Source: Immersiella caudata
Lineage: Eukaryota; Ascomycota; Sordariomycetes; Sordariales; Lasiosphaeriaceae
NCBI GenBank assembly: GCA_030512335.1
Contig: JAULSU010000003.1
Location: 3,844,001-3,908,000, forward strand
DNA length: 64,000 bases
Direction: 5' to 3'
This document shows positions 34,861-46,223 of the stretch, piece after piece. A model generated the notes under the pieces. That model had not been told where the DNA came from. It did no database searches and saw only the letters and a list, made by a program, of their open reading frames with translations. Each line of letters opens with the position of its first letter. Within the stretch, counting starts at the first letter, position 1. The position numbers and the translations under genes were made by a program.

Positions 34861-36691
34861 TCAACGCTTCTCCACCACCCTGGCCGTTGCCTTGTCTGCT
34901 GACTCTCCCGAGCTCATTCTTCGGAAACCCGACGCAGTGGCCTTTTCCGCCTCCAACTCGTTCGCCTTTTCCGGGCTGAACTTTCTTGCCGATGTCTTGT
35001 TCTGGAAGAGGATATCCATACCGCGAGCCGACAAGTTGTTGGTCTCGGGGATGCGGAAGTAAGTGTAGATGGCACCGAGAATACACCACCCAGCATGGTA
35101 GAATCCAGCCTTCGGTCCCCAGCCCCAGGCATTCCCGACACCCTTCTCGCCAACCATCAGCGGGGTAAGGAAGTAGTTGGACAAGTTGACCAGCAGATAC
35201 ATTCCGCGGGCTGCCGAGACCGTGGCCGCTCGGCGACGAACCGACGGGATCTCAGATACAATCGAATAGCAGATGGGGCCGAGAGTAAGGTCGTAGACAC
35301 AAGTGATAATGGCCAGAATGGCTCCCGCAATGAGGCCTCGCTTGTCTTTGGACTGCTCAAATGAAGAGAAGCCGCAGCCTATAAGGAGGCCGCACATCGC
35401 CACGCAGCCCCAGAAGTAAATCGCCCGGCGCCCGACGTACTGCATCAGCCACCATGAAGCGATTGTTCCGAGAAGCCCGGCCGCAGGTCCTGCCAGGTTG
35501 ACCTTGAACAACAAGTCCCGAGCCATACCTGTCGAGTTCAAGAAAATAACCGTCCATCCCAAGAGACTGGACCCGCAGAGTGCTTGAATGATCCAGGTAA
35601 CACAAGAAATTTCGGTTCGTCTGGCGTCGACGCTGTTGCTAAAAAGACCCATGTACTTGCGGAAGCCCTTTGCGACCTCGACGTCATCTTGCTTGTTCTC
35701 TTGCTCGAGGGTGTGCCGCATAAGAGCAAGCTTCTCCTCGGCGAGTACCGGTGACCCCTTACGGACCAGCTTGATGATTGCTTTGCGGGCCTCAGGAACA
35801 TTGTCCCTCTTCAGGTACCAGTACGGCGACTCGGGCGCGAAGAGGATGACAACCACTAGGATTACTGTGAAGATCCACGAGATGCCAATTGGGATGCGGA
35901 AGGACAAATCGGTCATGTTGTTGAAGAATCCCATTATGACTCCTGCAGCGAGAAACTGGCCGATAACCCAGCAGAGATTGTTCCAAGTCGTGAGAATCGG
36001 TCGAAGTTGGACAGATGCAACCTCGGAGGCGTAGGTTGGACTGACAACCTGGAAGAGACCCCAGGGAATCCCTTGAAGGAAGAAGCCGGCGAGAAGCACG
36101 GGGACGCTTTGGGCGAAGAATGGAATGGTGACCAGAGCGGCGCAGAGCGCAACCATCACGAGGACGGTCTTTTTGTATCCGAGCTTGTCAGTGATGTAGG
36201 GCGTGATCATGATTCCAATCAAGGAGCCGAACTGAGCCATGAGACCAAACAAGGTCTGCAAGGTAGGATCGGTCTGGAAAGTCGTCAGGATACCGGTCGT
36301 TGGTTTAACCCAGGACGTAGTTACTTACGGCGTGTTTTGGAAGGTTTAGACCCGGGTAGTCAGGGTCAATGACCGGTTGATGGTTCTCGTCGAAGACAGG
36401 CTTGCCAAACTTGGCGTTAAAGTTATAGAGACCGAGGATATTGCCGATGGTAGCAAGGCCGTAGCCCTCCATTATGATGGTCCCCGAGAAACCGATAGTG
36501 TACATAATAAGCCGCTTATCGGCCCTCACTGCCTCCCAGAAGGACATGTTGGTCTCACGCTGCTCGCAGGCGAGAGCGAGGTCGACATCGTAACCATTGG
36601 GCCCAACAGCGTGAACTGTCTCGGGATCCGAGGAGGAGTGCGCGTCGGCCCGGGCCTCCACCCTTCCAGGCGGATTGGCTTTGGAGGACAT
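34861..36691 (-). CDS. MFS alpha-glucoside (maltose) permease, 2 exons, 591 aa
   Basis: Plasma-membrane proton symporter of the sugar-porter family, closest in feel to yeast Mal11/Agt1-type maltose permeases. Exons on the minus strand: 36691-36329 and 36273-34861, joined through a GTAAGT..CCAG intron of 55 nt at phase 0. The cytosolic N-terminus (~60 residues) leads to 12 hydrophobic segments. Family motifs are GYGLATIGNIL in TM1-2, DKLGYKKTV in the loop 2-3, PESPYWYLKRD in the central loop, and PETNNLSARGMDILFQ after TM12. The FQGIPWG-like segment reads FLQGIPWGLFQVVSPTYASE, as in MAL permeases. It diverges from an alpha-glucosidase across 1.9 kb, so import and hydrolysis of maltose-type sugars are probably co-regulated. 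The exact substrate is inferred. Confidence 0.9.
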
Positions 36692-38617
36692 CTTGAGGTG
36701 TCGGAGTGAGTATCAAAGGAGGAGGGTGTCGAGGTGGGCTCTCTGATAATGGATGGAGGAGAATGTGGTTGTGAAGGTAACTTCGGGGAAGGGTCTGACA
36801 AACGATTGCAAAGAGATCGAGGCTTGGAGCGGTGTGTTATCAGGCGTCTCTTGTCCGCTGTCTCAGTAGTCGGAGGAAAGTGCGGAAGGAGGAGGAGGGG
36901 CAGTACTTATTCTCCGCCGGGCTAGGTGACCAGGAGCTTCGTCAGGTACGCAAACCAAAGGTTGGAAGATGGCAGGTGCAGCAAGTGACCTTCGAATTCT
37001 TGTGGCGACCGCCGCGTGATGAATTGAAAGTTTAAAACCAACTCTTTCCGAGTGAAGTGGGCCGGCATTCACTGAACAGAAGGTACGATGCTCACCTCCT
37101 TGTGGGTCATCCATCCCATCTACCTACATTGCTGTGGGTGAGCTTCAGGAGGTTATCACCAGCCGAGAAGCTTCCAGTTTACTTGCGCTGCCATTCCATC
37201 TGCATAGCCGACTTCAAAGCGGTTCTATCATCGGCGCCGATACTCTCGCGAAGGGAGCCGGAGGCAGTTGCACGCGTGAAGCCAGGGACAAACGTAGGAA
37301 CACAGGCTCGCACCTGGACGAGCAGGCTCCACAGCAAACCAAGCACTCGCAAACTTTCTTGAAGCCCATGATCTTTGGGTGCGGACCTAACGATTCGGAC
37401 GACAGCGCGGCAAAGCTCGTCCGGCGTGTGGGTAGGGTGCCACGCTTGACGAAGCTCCCGTGGACGGGGGTAGGTAAGTGGCTCGATCATCAGCCTCCCC
37501 TTTCTGTTCTTTGCTGCCAAGCAGCAGCCCGAGCTCGGATACATGTGTAACTCATGCTTGCGAATCTCACGTTCTGCCAACGCCGTTTCCTTCGAACCGT
37601 TCTGTCCCCCCACCTACATGACGAAGCAAATAAAGCATGCGATGCCGAGGGGACCATCGACAGAAGGTTCCATGGTGACTGGGTGTCCCTGCATAATCGC
37701 TACAAGTCGGCTTCTATAACACAGCGTCCGTCTCACGGACGAAGTGAAGCCGGAGCGACAAAGGCGGTTGCTGTACCTGCCTTAGACGGCAACGGATACA
37801 ACCAGCCGATTGACCTCCTACTACACCGCCTTCGCTCGGCGCGCGACGGTTTCTCAGCGATATCAGCTTGCCAAGTCAATTCCTGAAGTCTGGGTACTGG
37901 GGTCGATGTCATGGCTCCTAGTGGTTGTCCTGGATGGGTTCCAAAAACGTCGGCGGACGAGTATCGATGGATAATGGGCCGAGCATGGAGCTACCTGGGC
38001 ACTAGATGCTTATCTCTCTGTCAGGGCTGGGTCTTGTTGGTTCAAGCCGGTTGCCGCATGCCGTATGCCGCATGCCGCATGCCGCATGCCGTTTCGATCC
38101 CGCCCCTTTTCCTCGCAGCCGATGATGCAATATCACACTCCATACAGTCTCCCGTGGTCGTCACTTGGTGCTCCAGGAGACACTTGTTTCTTGTCGATAG
38201 GTGAGGTTGTCTAAGTTTGTGTTTTACCGAATATTCAAGCGAGTATGCAATGTTACAACATGCAATGGCTTTCACCACCACTCGGAGAGCATCGGCTGTT
38301 GACGTGCATGGCGTTTGCTGCTGTTTCCCAAGATGCCGCTGACTGGACCGCAGGAAGATCGTCCGGTGTGTGGGTGGGCCGTTGCCGAGTTTCTTGTTTA
38401 TTCGCAGAGCACGCGGAGGCTCTCAGGGTGCCCAATGACCGTATTCAATGCCCAATGGAGGCGTCTTCGTCCCTTGATGTCACAAGGTAGGGTTCTACCA
38501 GTATTTCTTGAGCGATAGACTCGCGCAGTCCAACGTTTGAACCCTGCCAACTCGCACAACTTACCAATCTTGGCCCATCACTTTGCCGCCTCACGAGTGT
38601 CCGCAGCAGCAGACACG
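36692..38617. promoter_or_regulatory. Divergent promoter region of the maltose-type gene pair
   Basis: This 1.9-kb gap lies between the start codons of the permease and the alpha-glucosidase. No regulator gene is present: the frames inside are short and none shows a Zn2Cys6 cysteine pattern. A CCG-triplet array lies at 38053-38091. Fungal MAL/AmyR-type activators bind CGG triplets, so a shared activator site is plausible but inferred. Confidence 0.5.
38053..38091. repeat. 7-bp tandem repeat carrying CCG triplets
   Basis: Five units of GCCGCAT (the second is GCCGTAT) followed by a partial sixth unit GCCG. This places six CCG triplets (CGG on the other strand) exactly 7 bp apart, 527-565 bp upstream of the alpha-glucosidase ATG. 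Spacings include CCG-N4-CCG and CCG-N11-CCG. Confidence 0.9.
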
Positions 38618-41007
38618 ATGACAGTCACATTGGCGACGACGGCGACGCCGGTCACTCCGTGGTGGAAGGACGCGGTCGTCTACCAGATCTACCCAGCCAG
38701 CTTCAAGGACTCGAACGGCGACGGTCTTGGCGATATTCCAGGCATTCTCAGCAAAATCGACTACCTCAAGGACCTGGGCGTCGACATTATTTGGGTTTCG
38801 CCGATGTACGTTACCCGGCGCGGCCCAGACTGGCATTCCCCATGACCAACTGCGCTAACGGGATCATGCAGGTTTGATAGCCCGCAGGTATGGAATTGAC
38901 TCTGTCGCAATTTAGACTTTGGCGACTGCACGCCGCCCCAGACCCGGTACGGGGTGGTCCGGTCGACGGCGAGGAAATGGCGCGGCAACGAGTGTTGTTT
39001 CATGGCACCATTGCCATGGTTCTGGGGCACCGAGGGCAGGAAAGCTGACGTGATTCGTACCTAGGTTGACATGGGCTATGACATCTCCGACTACGAGAAG
39101 GTCTTCCCGTCGTATGGCACGGTGAAGGACATGGAAGATCTAATCGAAGCGTGCCACAGCAGGTGCTTAACCCTATTTTTGCACTGGCTGCGTGGGCCTG
39201 GGGTCATCGTCTAACGAGCTGCAGGGGCATGAAGCTTATCCTCGACCTCGTGATCAATCACACGTCGGACCAGCACGCGTGGTTCAAGGAGTCTCGCTCA
39301 TCGAAGGAGAACCCAAAGCGGAACTGGTGAGTCTCCATGACGCCTTGATGCAGCGATGGGGTGAGAGGAGCTGACCAGGGCGTCAGGTATATCTGGAAGC
39401 CACCCCGCTATGATGCGGAGGGCAATCGGCTGCCGCCGACTAATTGGAGGAGTTACTTCTCGGGGGGCACATGGGAGTACGATGAACCTACGGGCGAGTA
39501 CTATCTCCATCTTTTCGCAAAGGAACAGCCAGACCTGAACTGGGAAAATGAAGAGACTCGAAAGGCCATTTACGATAGCGCCATGCGCTTCTGGCTCGAA
39601 AAAGGGTGGGTCTCCCCTCTGCGCCGTATGGTTTCTGGTGTGGTTGCTCATGGCTTTGTTGGATGTCCTGGGCGTTGCGAGAGCACCGCTAAGTCACTGC
39701 GTTGCCTAGATAACACCTTTAAGAGAAATAGCTGACGGACATTTGCCACAGAGTCGATGGATTTCGTGTTGATACGGTGAACATGTAGGCGTCGCTTATC
39801 TCTGTGCGCTTTGGCATCTACGGGCAACTGCTAATCTTCATCAAGGTACTCAAAAGGGGTCGAATTTCTCGACGCCCCTGTTGTCGACCCCAAGTCATAC
39901 GAGCAACCAGCCTGGCTGTACTACGCCAATGGGCCCCGGATGCACGAATTCCTCCGGGAGATGAACCAAAAGGTCCTGAACAACTACGATGCTGTCACCG
40001 TCGGCGAACTCCCTCATACACCAGACATCAAGAAGGTTCTGCAATATGTCGGGAGCGGGGACAAGCAGCTCAGCATGGTCTTCCAGTTTGACATTGTCGA
40101 CATAGGACAAGGAGCCACCTCGAAGTATAACTTCCAGCCGTGGAAGCTCCCGCTCCTCAAGGGTATTGTTGCTAAGTGGCAGAAATTTATTGAGGGAACC
40201 GATGGATGGACGACTGTGTTTTGCGAGAACCACGGTAGGGCATCGTCGAGTGTTAGGGGGGCAACATGCTGACTTACATTGACAGACCAAGGACGCTCGG
40301 TATCCAGATACGCGTCAGACGCCCCAGAGTATCGTGTGCTCTCAGCAAAGATGCTCGCCATGATGATGACGGCTCTGACGGGTACTCTCTTCATCTACCA
40401 GGGCCAAGAGATCGGGATGATCAACGTTCCAAAGGCCTGGTCGATCGAGGAATATAAAGACATCGAGTCTGTCAACTTTTACAAGGCAACAGCAGAATCG
40501 ACCAACAACGACAAGGAGACGCTAGACTACGTTATGAAAAGTCTCCAGATCCTCGGGCGTGACAATGCCCGCATTCCCATGCAGTGGGACTCGTCTCCGT
40601 TTGCAGGATTCACCAACCGAAAGGAAGGGGCTTGGATGCGAGTGCACGACCTATATCCGGAGATCAACGTGGCAAAACAGCTCAACGATCCAGAGTCGAC
40701 ATACAGCTTCTGGAAAAGCATGATTCGGTTCCGCAGAGACTTCAGAGACGTTTTGGTACATGGCTCATTCGAGATTTTCGAACCGGACAACGAGGAGACG
40801 TTCGTCTTTGCGAAGAAGCATGGGAACCAGACGGCGGTAGTCTGCCTCAACTTCACAAATGCAGTCCAGCGCGTGGAGATGCCTACCGATGGGCTATCGT
40901 TCCGCGTGGGCAATTACCTTGATTCAGACGCATTGGAGAAAGGACTGGACGGGACAGGTAGGGTGCTGAGACCATGGGAGGGGCGACTGTACATGTCGAG
41001 AGGCTAG
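38618..41007 (+). CDS. GH13 alpha-glucosidase (maltase/isomaltase type; 8 exons, 588 aa)
   Basis: Hydrolyses terminal alpha-glucosidic bonds of maltose-type sugars. It has no signal peptide, so it is probably cytosolic and acts on sugar brought in by the neighbouring permease. Exons: 38618-38805, 38872-38887, 39065-39162, 39225-39326, 39387-39605, 39752-39784, 39846-40234, 40286-41007. The second is a 16-nt microexon. Splicing restores SPMFDSPQVDMGYDISDYE, and later GVDGFRVDTVNMYSKG. Conserved region I is DLVINHTSDQHAWF. The catalytic nucleophile is Asp215 (FRVDTV), the acid/base is Glu273 (TVGELPH) and the third carboxylate is Asp349 (ENHDQGR). These nearly match yeast maltase numbering (215/277/352). 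The length equals the family's usual ~580 aa. All junctions keep frame, and the identification is firm. Confidence 0.95.
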
Positions 41008-42115
41008 ATCCCCTTTAACCGTCTTAGGTTGGCTCCCTATAATGGCGGTTTCGGTAACCAGACTAGTCCAGAGCTGCCCCTTAGTTGAGAGCACTCAGTC
41101 TACTGGTAACGCAACACTGAAGCATTGTTCCTCACACCATCAAAGCGTCTTGTAATACATAGTTTTCTGCATGGGAAAGATTATCTCACCGAGAAGGACA
41201 GAGCAAGTCCCCAATATATCAGAACCACAGGAGACACAAAGCAATGTCGGATTCGTCTGTGCATCTTTCTGGTGGGCGGCGAGGAGTTAGAGGAGACACC
41301 AGCCGCGGCTCAAACCCCTATCGGGGTCAATGTCCTTCTCGACACCGCGACGGAAACGCGATACATGGGCAAATACGGACAATGCTTTCGTCTCATCGGT
41401 GCTAACCTATGTCATATGGTACGGGAATTCACTGGCGGTCAGCTGAGGTGCTTCTTCGATGCCTGTGCGGTTGAGAGTAGTGTGAAGATGAGACCGTTTG
41501 AGTGGGAATCACTAATCTGAGCCAAGAGGCTACGGTGTTAGATGCATCGAGACAGGCCTTTATCATGCAAAAATGAAGAGGCTGTGATAATAACTTAGCT
41601 CAAATTCTGGTTGGGAATGACGGTGGCTACCGAAACGGAAATGGAATAGATGAAGGGCAAAAAATGCGGATGGGGCCTCACGCCTGAGCGGGATCGAGGA
41701 AGTTGACATATTCGGTGGCTCGGGAGACTCAGACAGCTTCTGTCGTGATTTTTTAGGCATGGGACAGGGGCTTCAAGGAGTTGGTATTGTTGTTGTTCGC
41801 CACTAGAAAGTTTGAGACATGCTTCGCCCCTGGAATTGATCATCTCGAAGGGGTTATTATAGGTATGGCTAATAAATAGGAGCAGAAAACTAGAAAGAGT
41901 TGGCTCTTGATGCCATTCCTACGCCTCCGTCGAGGAATCATGCTACCTGGTATCATTAAATATTGTACATGACTTTGGTTGAACACACTACCGTCTTGCC
42001 CTTCAAGAAATGACAACAGTTCATCGCGGTGCTCTTGCCTAACACCATGCTGAACAGCATAACCTTTGACAACACCGGATATCATTGCGAGATATTGCTA
42101 TTCCACCCAAAGCCA
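41008..42115. other. Convergent intergenic region of 1.1 kb
   Basis: 3' flanks of the alpha-glucosidase and complex I assembly genes. A 131-codon plus-strand frame at 41125-41520 has no recognisable family features. No repeat or RNA gene was seen. Confidence 0.5.
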
Positions 42116-43055
42116 TCATAAGGCACCCATTGCACCAAGGCCAGACCCCTTCCCTTCTCTCTCTTTTCTAGCCTTCCCCTGACCCTCTTCCCCAACAACA
42201 CCCTTCCCTTCCACCCAACCCACCGGTACCAACGCCGCCGCAACATCCATCACCCCCCTCTCTGTAGCCAACAAATTGAATTGCGCCGCCGCGTTCCTCG
42301 TATCCAGCACCTCCACCCTAACCCCCAACGCACTAATCGCCCTCCTCGTCGCCGGACTAATCGGCCTGGTGGTCGATGTCAGCTACTAACTTCCATTCTA
42401 GGACAATATTTGCATGTCTCAGGAGGTACTTCCTCAGACCTCCTGAGACAATAAGGCAAAGGGACTAAAGGGGCAAAAACAGCAGCAATCGCACATACCT
42501 CATCTCCTTCCCCAGTCCCAAAATCAACAAATCTAACCCCTTCTGTTAGCCTCCTCCTCCTCCTCCCTGAACAAACAATACAGCAAGAGTAGACGAATAC
42601 TAACCAGGCCTAGGCCAAACAACCCCCAACAACCCAAACGTCTCACCATTTACCTCCCATTGCCCCTTCCCATTGACCAACTTCTTCCCTTGCCCCCATG
42701 GTTTCCAAACAAAGGCTTCCCCGCCTACTAAAAGCGCCCCAGCCCCGCCATCGATGCGCAGACCAGAATCGAGGACGAAGCCATCGTCTAGACACGTTGT
42801 GACGGCAGTAGCCGGGACGGGTGTGTTGCCGAGGACGTCCATGGATTCGAAGTCTGTTTGGGGGGGTTGGTCCGGCACGGGTTCTTTGTTGTGGGCTAGG
42901 GTTTTGCGGAGGGAGGGAGGTGATGTGTGGAGGGGGTGGCGGGCAAGCTGGGCATGTTGAAAAGGGATGCGGAGGGGTGCGATGAGGGCGGGTTGGATGC
43001 GCCGGAGGGAGCGGGCGAGGCAGGGGAGGCGGAGAGCCTGGGTTGGGGTTGCCAT
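42116..43055 (-). CDS. Mitochondrial complex I assembly factor, NDUFAF3/DUF498 type (3 exons, 253 aa)
   Basis: Matrix-side factor needed to assemble NADH dehydrogenase. Exons on the minus strand: 43055-42605, 42542-42499 (44 nt), 42382-42116. The N-terminus MATPTQALRLPCLARSLRRI is rich in Arg, Ser and Leu without acidic residues, as in a mitochondrial presequence. The DUF498 fold follows: FESMDVLGNTPVPATAV, DDGFVLDSGLRIDGGAGALL, GGEAFVWKPW, FVDFGTG, then SPATRRAISALGVRVEVLDT and AAQFNLLATERGVMDVAAAL near the end. The third exon's acceptor was chosen as TAG ending at 42383, because the other AG sites put a stop or the wrong frame before RPISP. A lysine/glycine-rich tail (KARKEREGKGSG) follows. 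An upstream in-frame ATG at 43208 would add ~51 residues and block the presequence. Confidence 0.82.
42415..42450. repeat. Perfect 13-bp hairpin inside an intron
   Basis: TGTCTCAGGAGGT at 42415-42427 and its exact complement at 42438-42450 flank a 10-nt loop. Both arms lie within the second intron (42498-42383) of the complex I assembly gene. In RNA this would be a strong stem-loop between the donor and the branch region. Confidence 0.9.
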
Positions 43056-43667
43056 TGTTGTGGGCTCAGTCGTGAATTTGGGGGGGTCAATTGAAATTGG
43101 CACGTTGGCGCGTTGGGTATGATAGGCGAAGATGGAGCTTGGAGCTTGAGCTCTGGGGTTTGGAGATGCGAAGTCGCAAATTTTGGAATTTTGGGAGCTC
43201 GACGTCATTGGTAGCGAGCTACAAGGCCTAGTGTGTTGGATAGCCTGCCAAGAAAGTACCCCTTATCAGCACAGCTTCCACCGATAATCACAAGCAATAG
43301 GCACAGGTAGATGCCAGCAGGCTTTCGCTGACGGTCTTGCTGAGCGACTGGCTGGTGGACCTGATAATCTGCTTTGCATGATTTGGGGGATAGTATCTCA
43401 GCGGTACTGTTAGACATGGGTCTCTCAAGGCTCAGTCACTATCCTTCGCCCGGTTCGACAGTCTTGTCATAAGCACAGCCTGAAGTCCATTTTCATTGCG
43501 AACCCCATTCCGATAGAGAAAGCATCCCTAAGAACAGAGAGACAGCCAAACCCCGGCTGTGTTGTGTATGGCATGCAGCCCTTTTCCCTAATGAACACCG
43601 AAGCAATGAGACCGTCAACCTTGCCCAGCCGTCCGTCATCCCCGCAAAACCAAAACCAGGTAGACGC
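43056..43667. other. Promoter of the complex I assembly gene plus eL34 3' flank
   Basis: Both neighbours are on the minus strand. No independent coding frame, RNA gene or repeat was recognised. Confidence 0.5.
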
Positions 43668-44343
43668 TTATTTCTTCTTATCGGCCTGGCTTTGCTCCTT
43701 CAGAACCTTCTTGACAATCTTCTGCTCCTCAATGAGGAATGCGCGAACAATGCGGTCGCGAACGCAGTTGCCGCATCTTGAGCCACCATACGCGCGCTGC
43801 ACCGTCTTCTTGGGCTTGGAGATCTGGGCGTACTCGCGGGGGCGGAGGGCAGGGATCTAGATTCGGACATCGAGTCAGCAAGCCGTGGTCCTGAGCAGTC
43901 GGTGCTGTGTTTCCTCCCTGCTTCTCTCATCCACCTGCGGACAAGTTTGCAATGTCTGAGACTGCCAAATTTCCCTTCCCTTGCCAATGCATGCAGAAGC
44001 ACCGGGGCCCCAGCATCGTCCATGCGTGTCCCGTTCCCACATCACCCTCCAGCCACGTCCAAAATTCGAGGAGGCACTTACACCAGGGAGCTTGATGCCG
44101 CAGTCGCCGCACTTGGGAGCAGTACCGCGCTTCTTGATGTGAAGAAGACGGAGCTCACCACCGGGGGTCTTGACGATCCGGGTCCGGTTCGAGGTGGTGT
44201 TGTATCTGCAAGAGGAGCCAAGTCAGCTTGTTGCCCTCCTCCCCAAAATTCCCAACGGCCCTGGCCTCGCAAATATCGACTGTCGAAAAATAGAGGGCGA
44301 CTCACGGGTTGCGGCGGCGGTAAGTGACACGAGAGTTCGCCAT
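43668..44343 (-). CDS. 60S ribosomal protein eL34 (3 exons, 116 aa)
   Basis: Cytosolic large-subunit protein. Exons on the minus strand: 44343-44306 (38 nt), 44205-44082, 43856-43668. The junctions give MANSRVTYRRRNPYNTTSNR and then TPGGELRLLHIKKRGTAPKC. The zinc-binding-type cysteine pairs are CGDCG and CGNC within YGGSRCGNCVRDRIVRAFLI. The tail ends QSQADKKK. A length of 116 aa is usual for fungal eL34. Short first exons followed by a long intron (225 nt between exons 2 and 3) are common in fungal ribosomal protein genes. I looked in that intron for a C/D snoRNA and found no convincing C and D boxes. The identification is firm. Confidence 0.96.
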
Positions 44344-45101
44344 TGCTGCGGTGTTGTCGATTGTCTTGTTGAGATGGGTCAAGACGGTCACTGGGCGATG
44401 CGGAGGATTGATGAATTTTGAGAATTGGAAATTTCTGTGTGGGCGCTGAATGCCTGCCCCACCGCGCGCTGTCTGCAGGGTTGTGCGAGCGCCACACATT
44501 GTGGCAGATTTAGTCACGTGACTGTGGCGGTGCAATCCTGACATCTGGTCTCGGGATGTGGGACTGGTCGCCTCGCAAGCTCTGTCGGCACGAAGCAGCA
44601 TCAAGCTGCAGTGCCTGCCGAGATCTGAAATGTTTGCTCATCTGAGGCAGCCACAGGAGTCCGCCACCCAATGGCGCTTGCATTTATTTGACAGACTTGC
44701 AGCTCTTCACCGGCATTCAGAACCTTGCAGTCACCATCGAAATTGGAATCAATTGCAGCAGGGCTAGCCTTTTTGCTGTGTTGCGCTGAAGGCACCGGGA
44801 TGCCGATGACACCCAACGAATCGATCGCGTCCTCCTCTCGAACCGAGATACTGTGCTCCTCTGGCTTTGCTGCCTAGCGCCGATAATAACATGCATTTCC
44901 CAGCAAGGGTGCGCAGCAAACGTTGCTTCATCGTTCCAGGCCGAGCTATTCATGTGGCTCTCTCCCAATCCGCCTGAATATCGGGGCACAGGCCCGTATC
45001 CAATGAGGGGTATTCGTGGGGTGAGCGTGGCTAATGACTGGGGAGGATGAGCCCTTCACAGACGGGTTGATCATGGTGTTAGACAGACTGTTTGAGGAAT
45101 A
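44344..45101. other. eL34 promoter and 3' flank of the next minus-strand gene
   Basis: A short frame at 45034-45222 on the plus strand is antisense to the last exon of the gene at 45102-45594 and is not supported. No RNA gene or repeat was recognised. Confidence 0.5.
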
Positions 45102-45594
45102 CTATTTCCCATTCGATGCTTGGTCGGTGTTGGCTGGTGGTGTTGTCCAGCCGGGGTCATCGGAGGCTCTCCATGGTTTGATCCCTTGGGGGTTTGCCTT
45201 CCGGCTCTCAGTGCCCCGTTGAAAGGCACCCTTTGTCTTCTCGCCGGTGTAGGCCTTCTTGAAGTCCTCAATCTCCTTCGCCGTATCCTCCACGGACTTA
45301 TTGAAGTTTGCGTAAAGTTCTTGTGCTGTTCTCAAAGTCAGGCTGGTGCATGTGGGTCAACGAGGAAACAATATGTGGGTACATACGAGACGCCTGTTTG
45401 TTGGTCATTGGCTCCATCATGCGCGGGAGTGTTGAACGCAAACGACGGAGCTAGCAGTAGATTATGTTATTAGGCATTGATACAAGGGAAAAACTGAAAG
45501 AGAGACTTGCCTGCAGGTGCAACAGGTTCAGATGTGTGAGGTCCTGCTCAGCGCGCTCCTCCAGCTTGATGCTCTCCTTTGACGGGTCTGCCAT
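45102..45594 (-). CDS. Small conserved-looking protein with GC-AG intron (3 exons, 123 aa), function unknown
   Basis: Exons on the minus strand: 45594-45511, 45450-45387, 45325-45102. The first intron has the donor CAG|GCAAGT, a textbook GC donor, and ends CTGCTAG; the second is GTATGT..ACAG. The protein begins MADPSKESIKLEERAEQDLT, continues LRRLRSTLPRMMEPMTNKQA, and ends in a hydrophilic part with YANFNKSVEDTAKEIEDFKK and NPQGIKPWRASDDPGW. It is helical and amphipathic, likely a small coiled-coil component of a complex. The style resembles small Mediator subunits, but I do not recognise a specific one. Splice sites that join three short frames without stops make a real gene likely. It diverges from the FAR1-type gene by 629 bp. 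Confidence 0.7.
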
Positions 45595-46223
45595 TATGAG
45601 TGTTCGAGGGTAGTAATCAGTATGTTCGAGTCTAAGAGTGATGATGGAATACTGATCGACGTGAAATACCTAAAAGGATATACGGTTCTGTTATATGGGT
45701 ACTGATGGGGAGTCGCCCAGTTGCTCAAGCGGCGTTAAGGATGCTACTTCTTTTGGCCGATGGTGGTGTGGGGTAGGCCTGCCTTCTTGGGGGGGGGGGC
45801 AGATATTCTTGTTCCCGGTGTAGCTGGATCGCCGACATCAATTTAACCGGTTTATAGCCGTATAAATGCATGGAAACACCGAGACTAACGTCATCCGATA
45901 GCTGCATAGAGATCTTGCCTTCGCGGTCATGGAGCTCGGGCCAAGCAAATACCTAACAGCAGGTGGGAGCGCCCACAGGCAAACTTCACAACAATCCAAC
46001 AACTGGCGCTGGCAAATACTCTCAATCCGTCCGTCTTTTCGGGCGCTCAATCGACTTCCATCGTGCGGCACGCGAAAATACGGTCTTTTTAAGATCAACA
46101 ATTTCTTTTGCATCGACTGCGTCACTAGGTGTCTCTCGGTCGCAAGCACTGCACAGTACCGACCGACCTTTATTCCAACCGTGCTGTCCCTCACAGTGCC
46201 AATTGGATTGGCAGCAAGGCAAC
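45595..46223. promoter_or_regulatory. Divergent promoter, small unknown gene and FAR1-type gene
   Basis: This gap holds both promoters. The frame of the FAR1-type gene stays open upstream to about 45963 without an earlier convincing start. A run of ten G lies near 45790-45799. No regulatory motif could be named. Confidence 0.5.

Noticed and set aside
38053..38091. CRISPR array
   Set aside because: Contiguous 7-bp units without spacers in a eukaryotic promoter; a minisatellite.
41125..41520. 131-codon plus-strand gene after the alpha-glucosidase
   Set aside because: No start context, domain or splice support; overlaps likely 3' UTR.
43857..44081. C/D-box snoRNA in the long eL34 intron
   Set aside because: A GGTGATG string is present but no properly placed D box or terminal stem was found.
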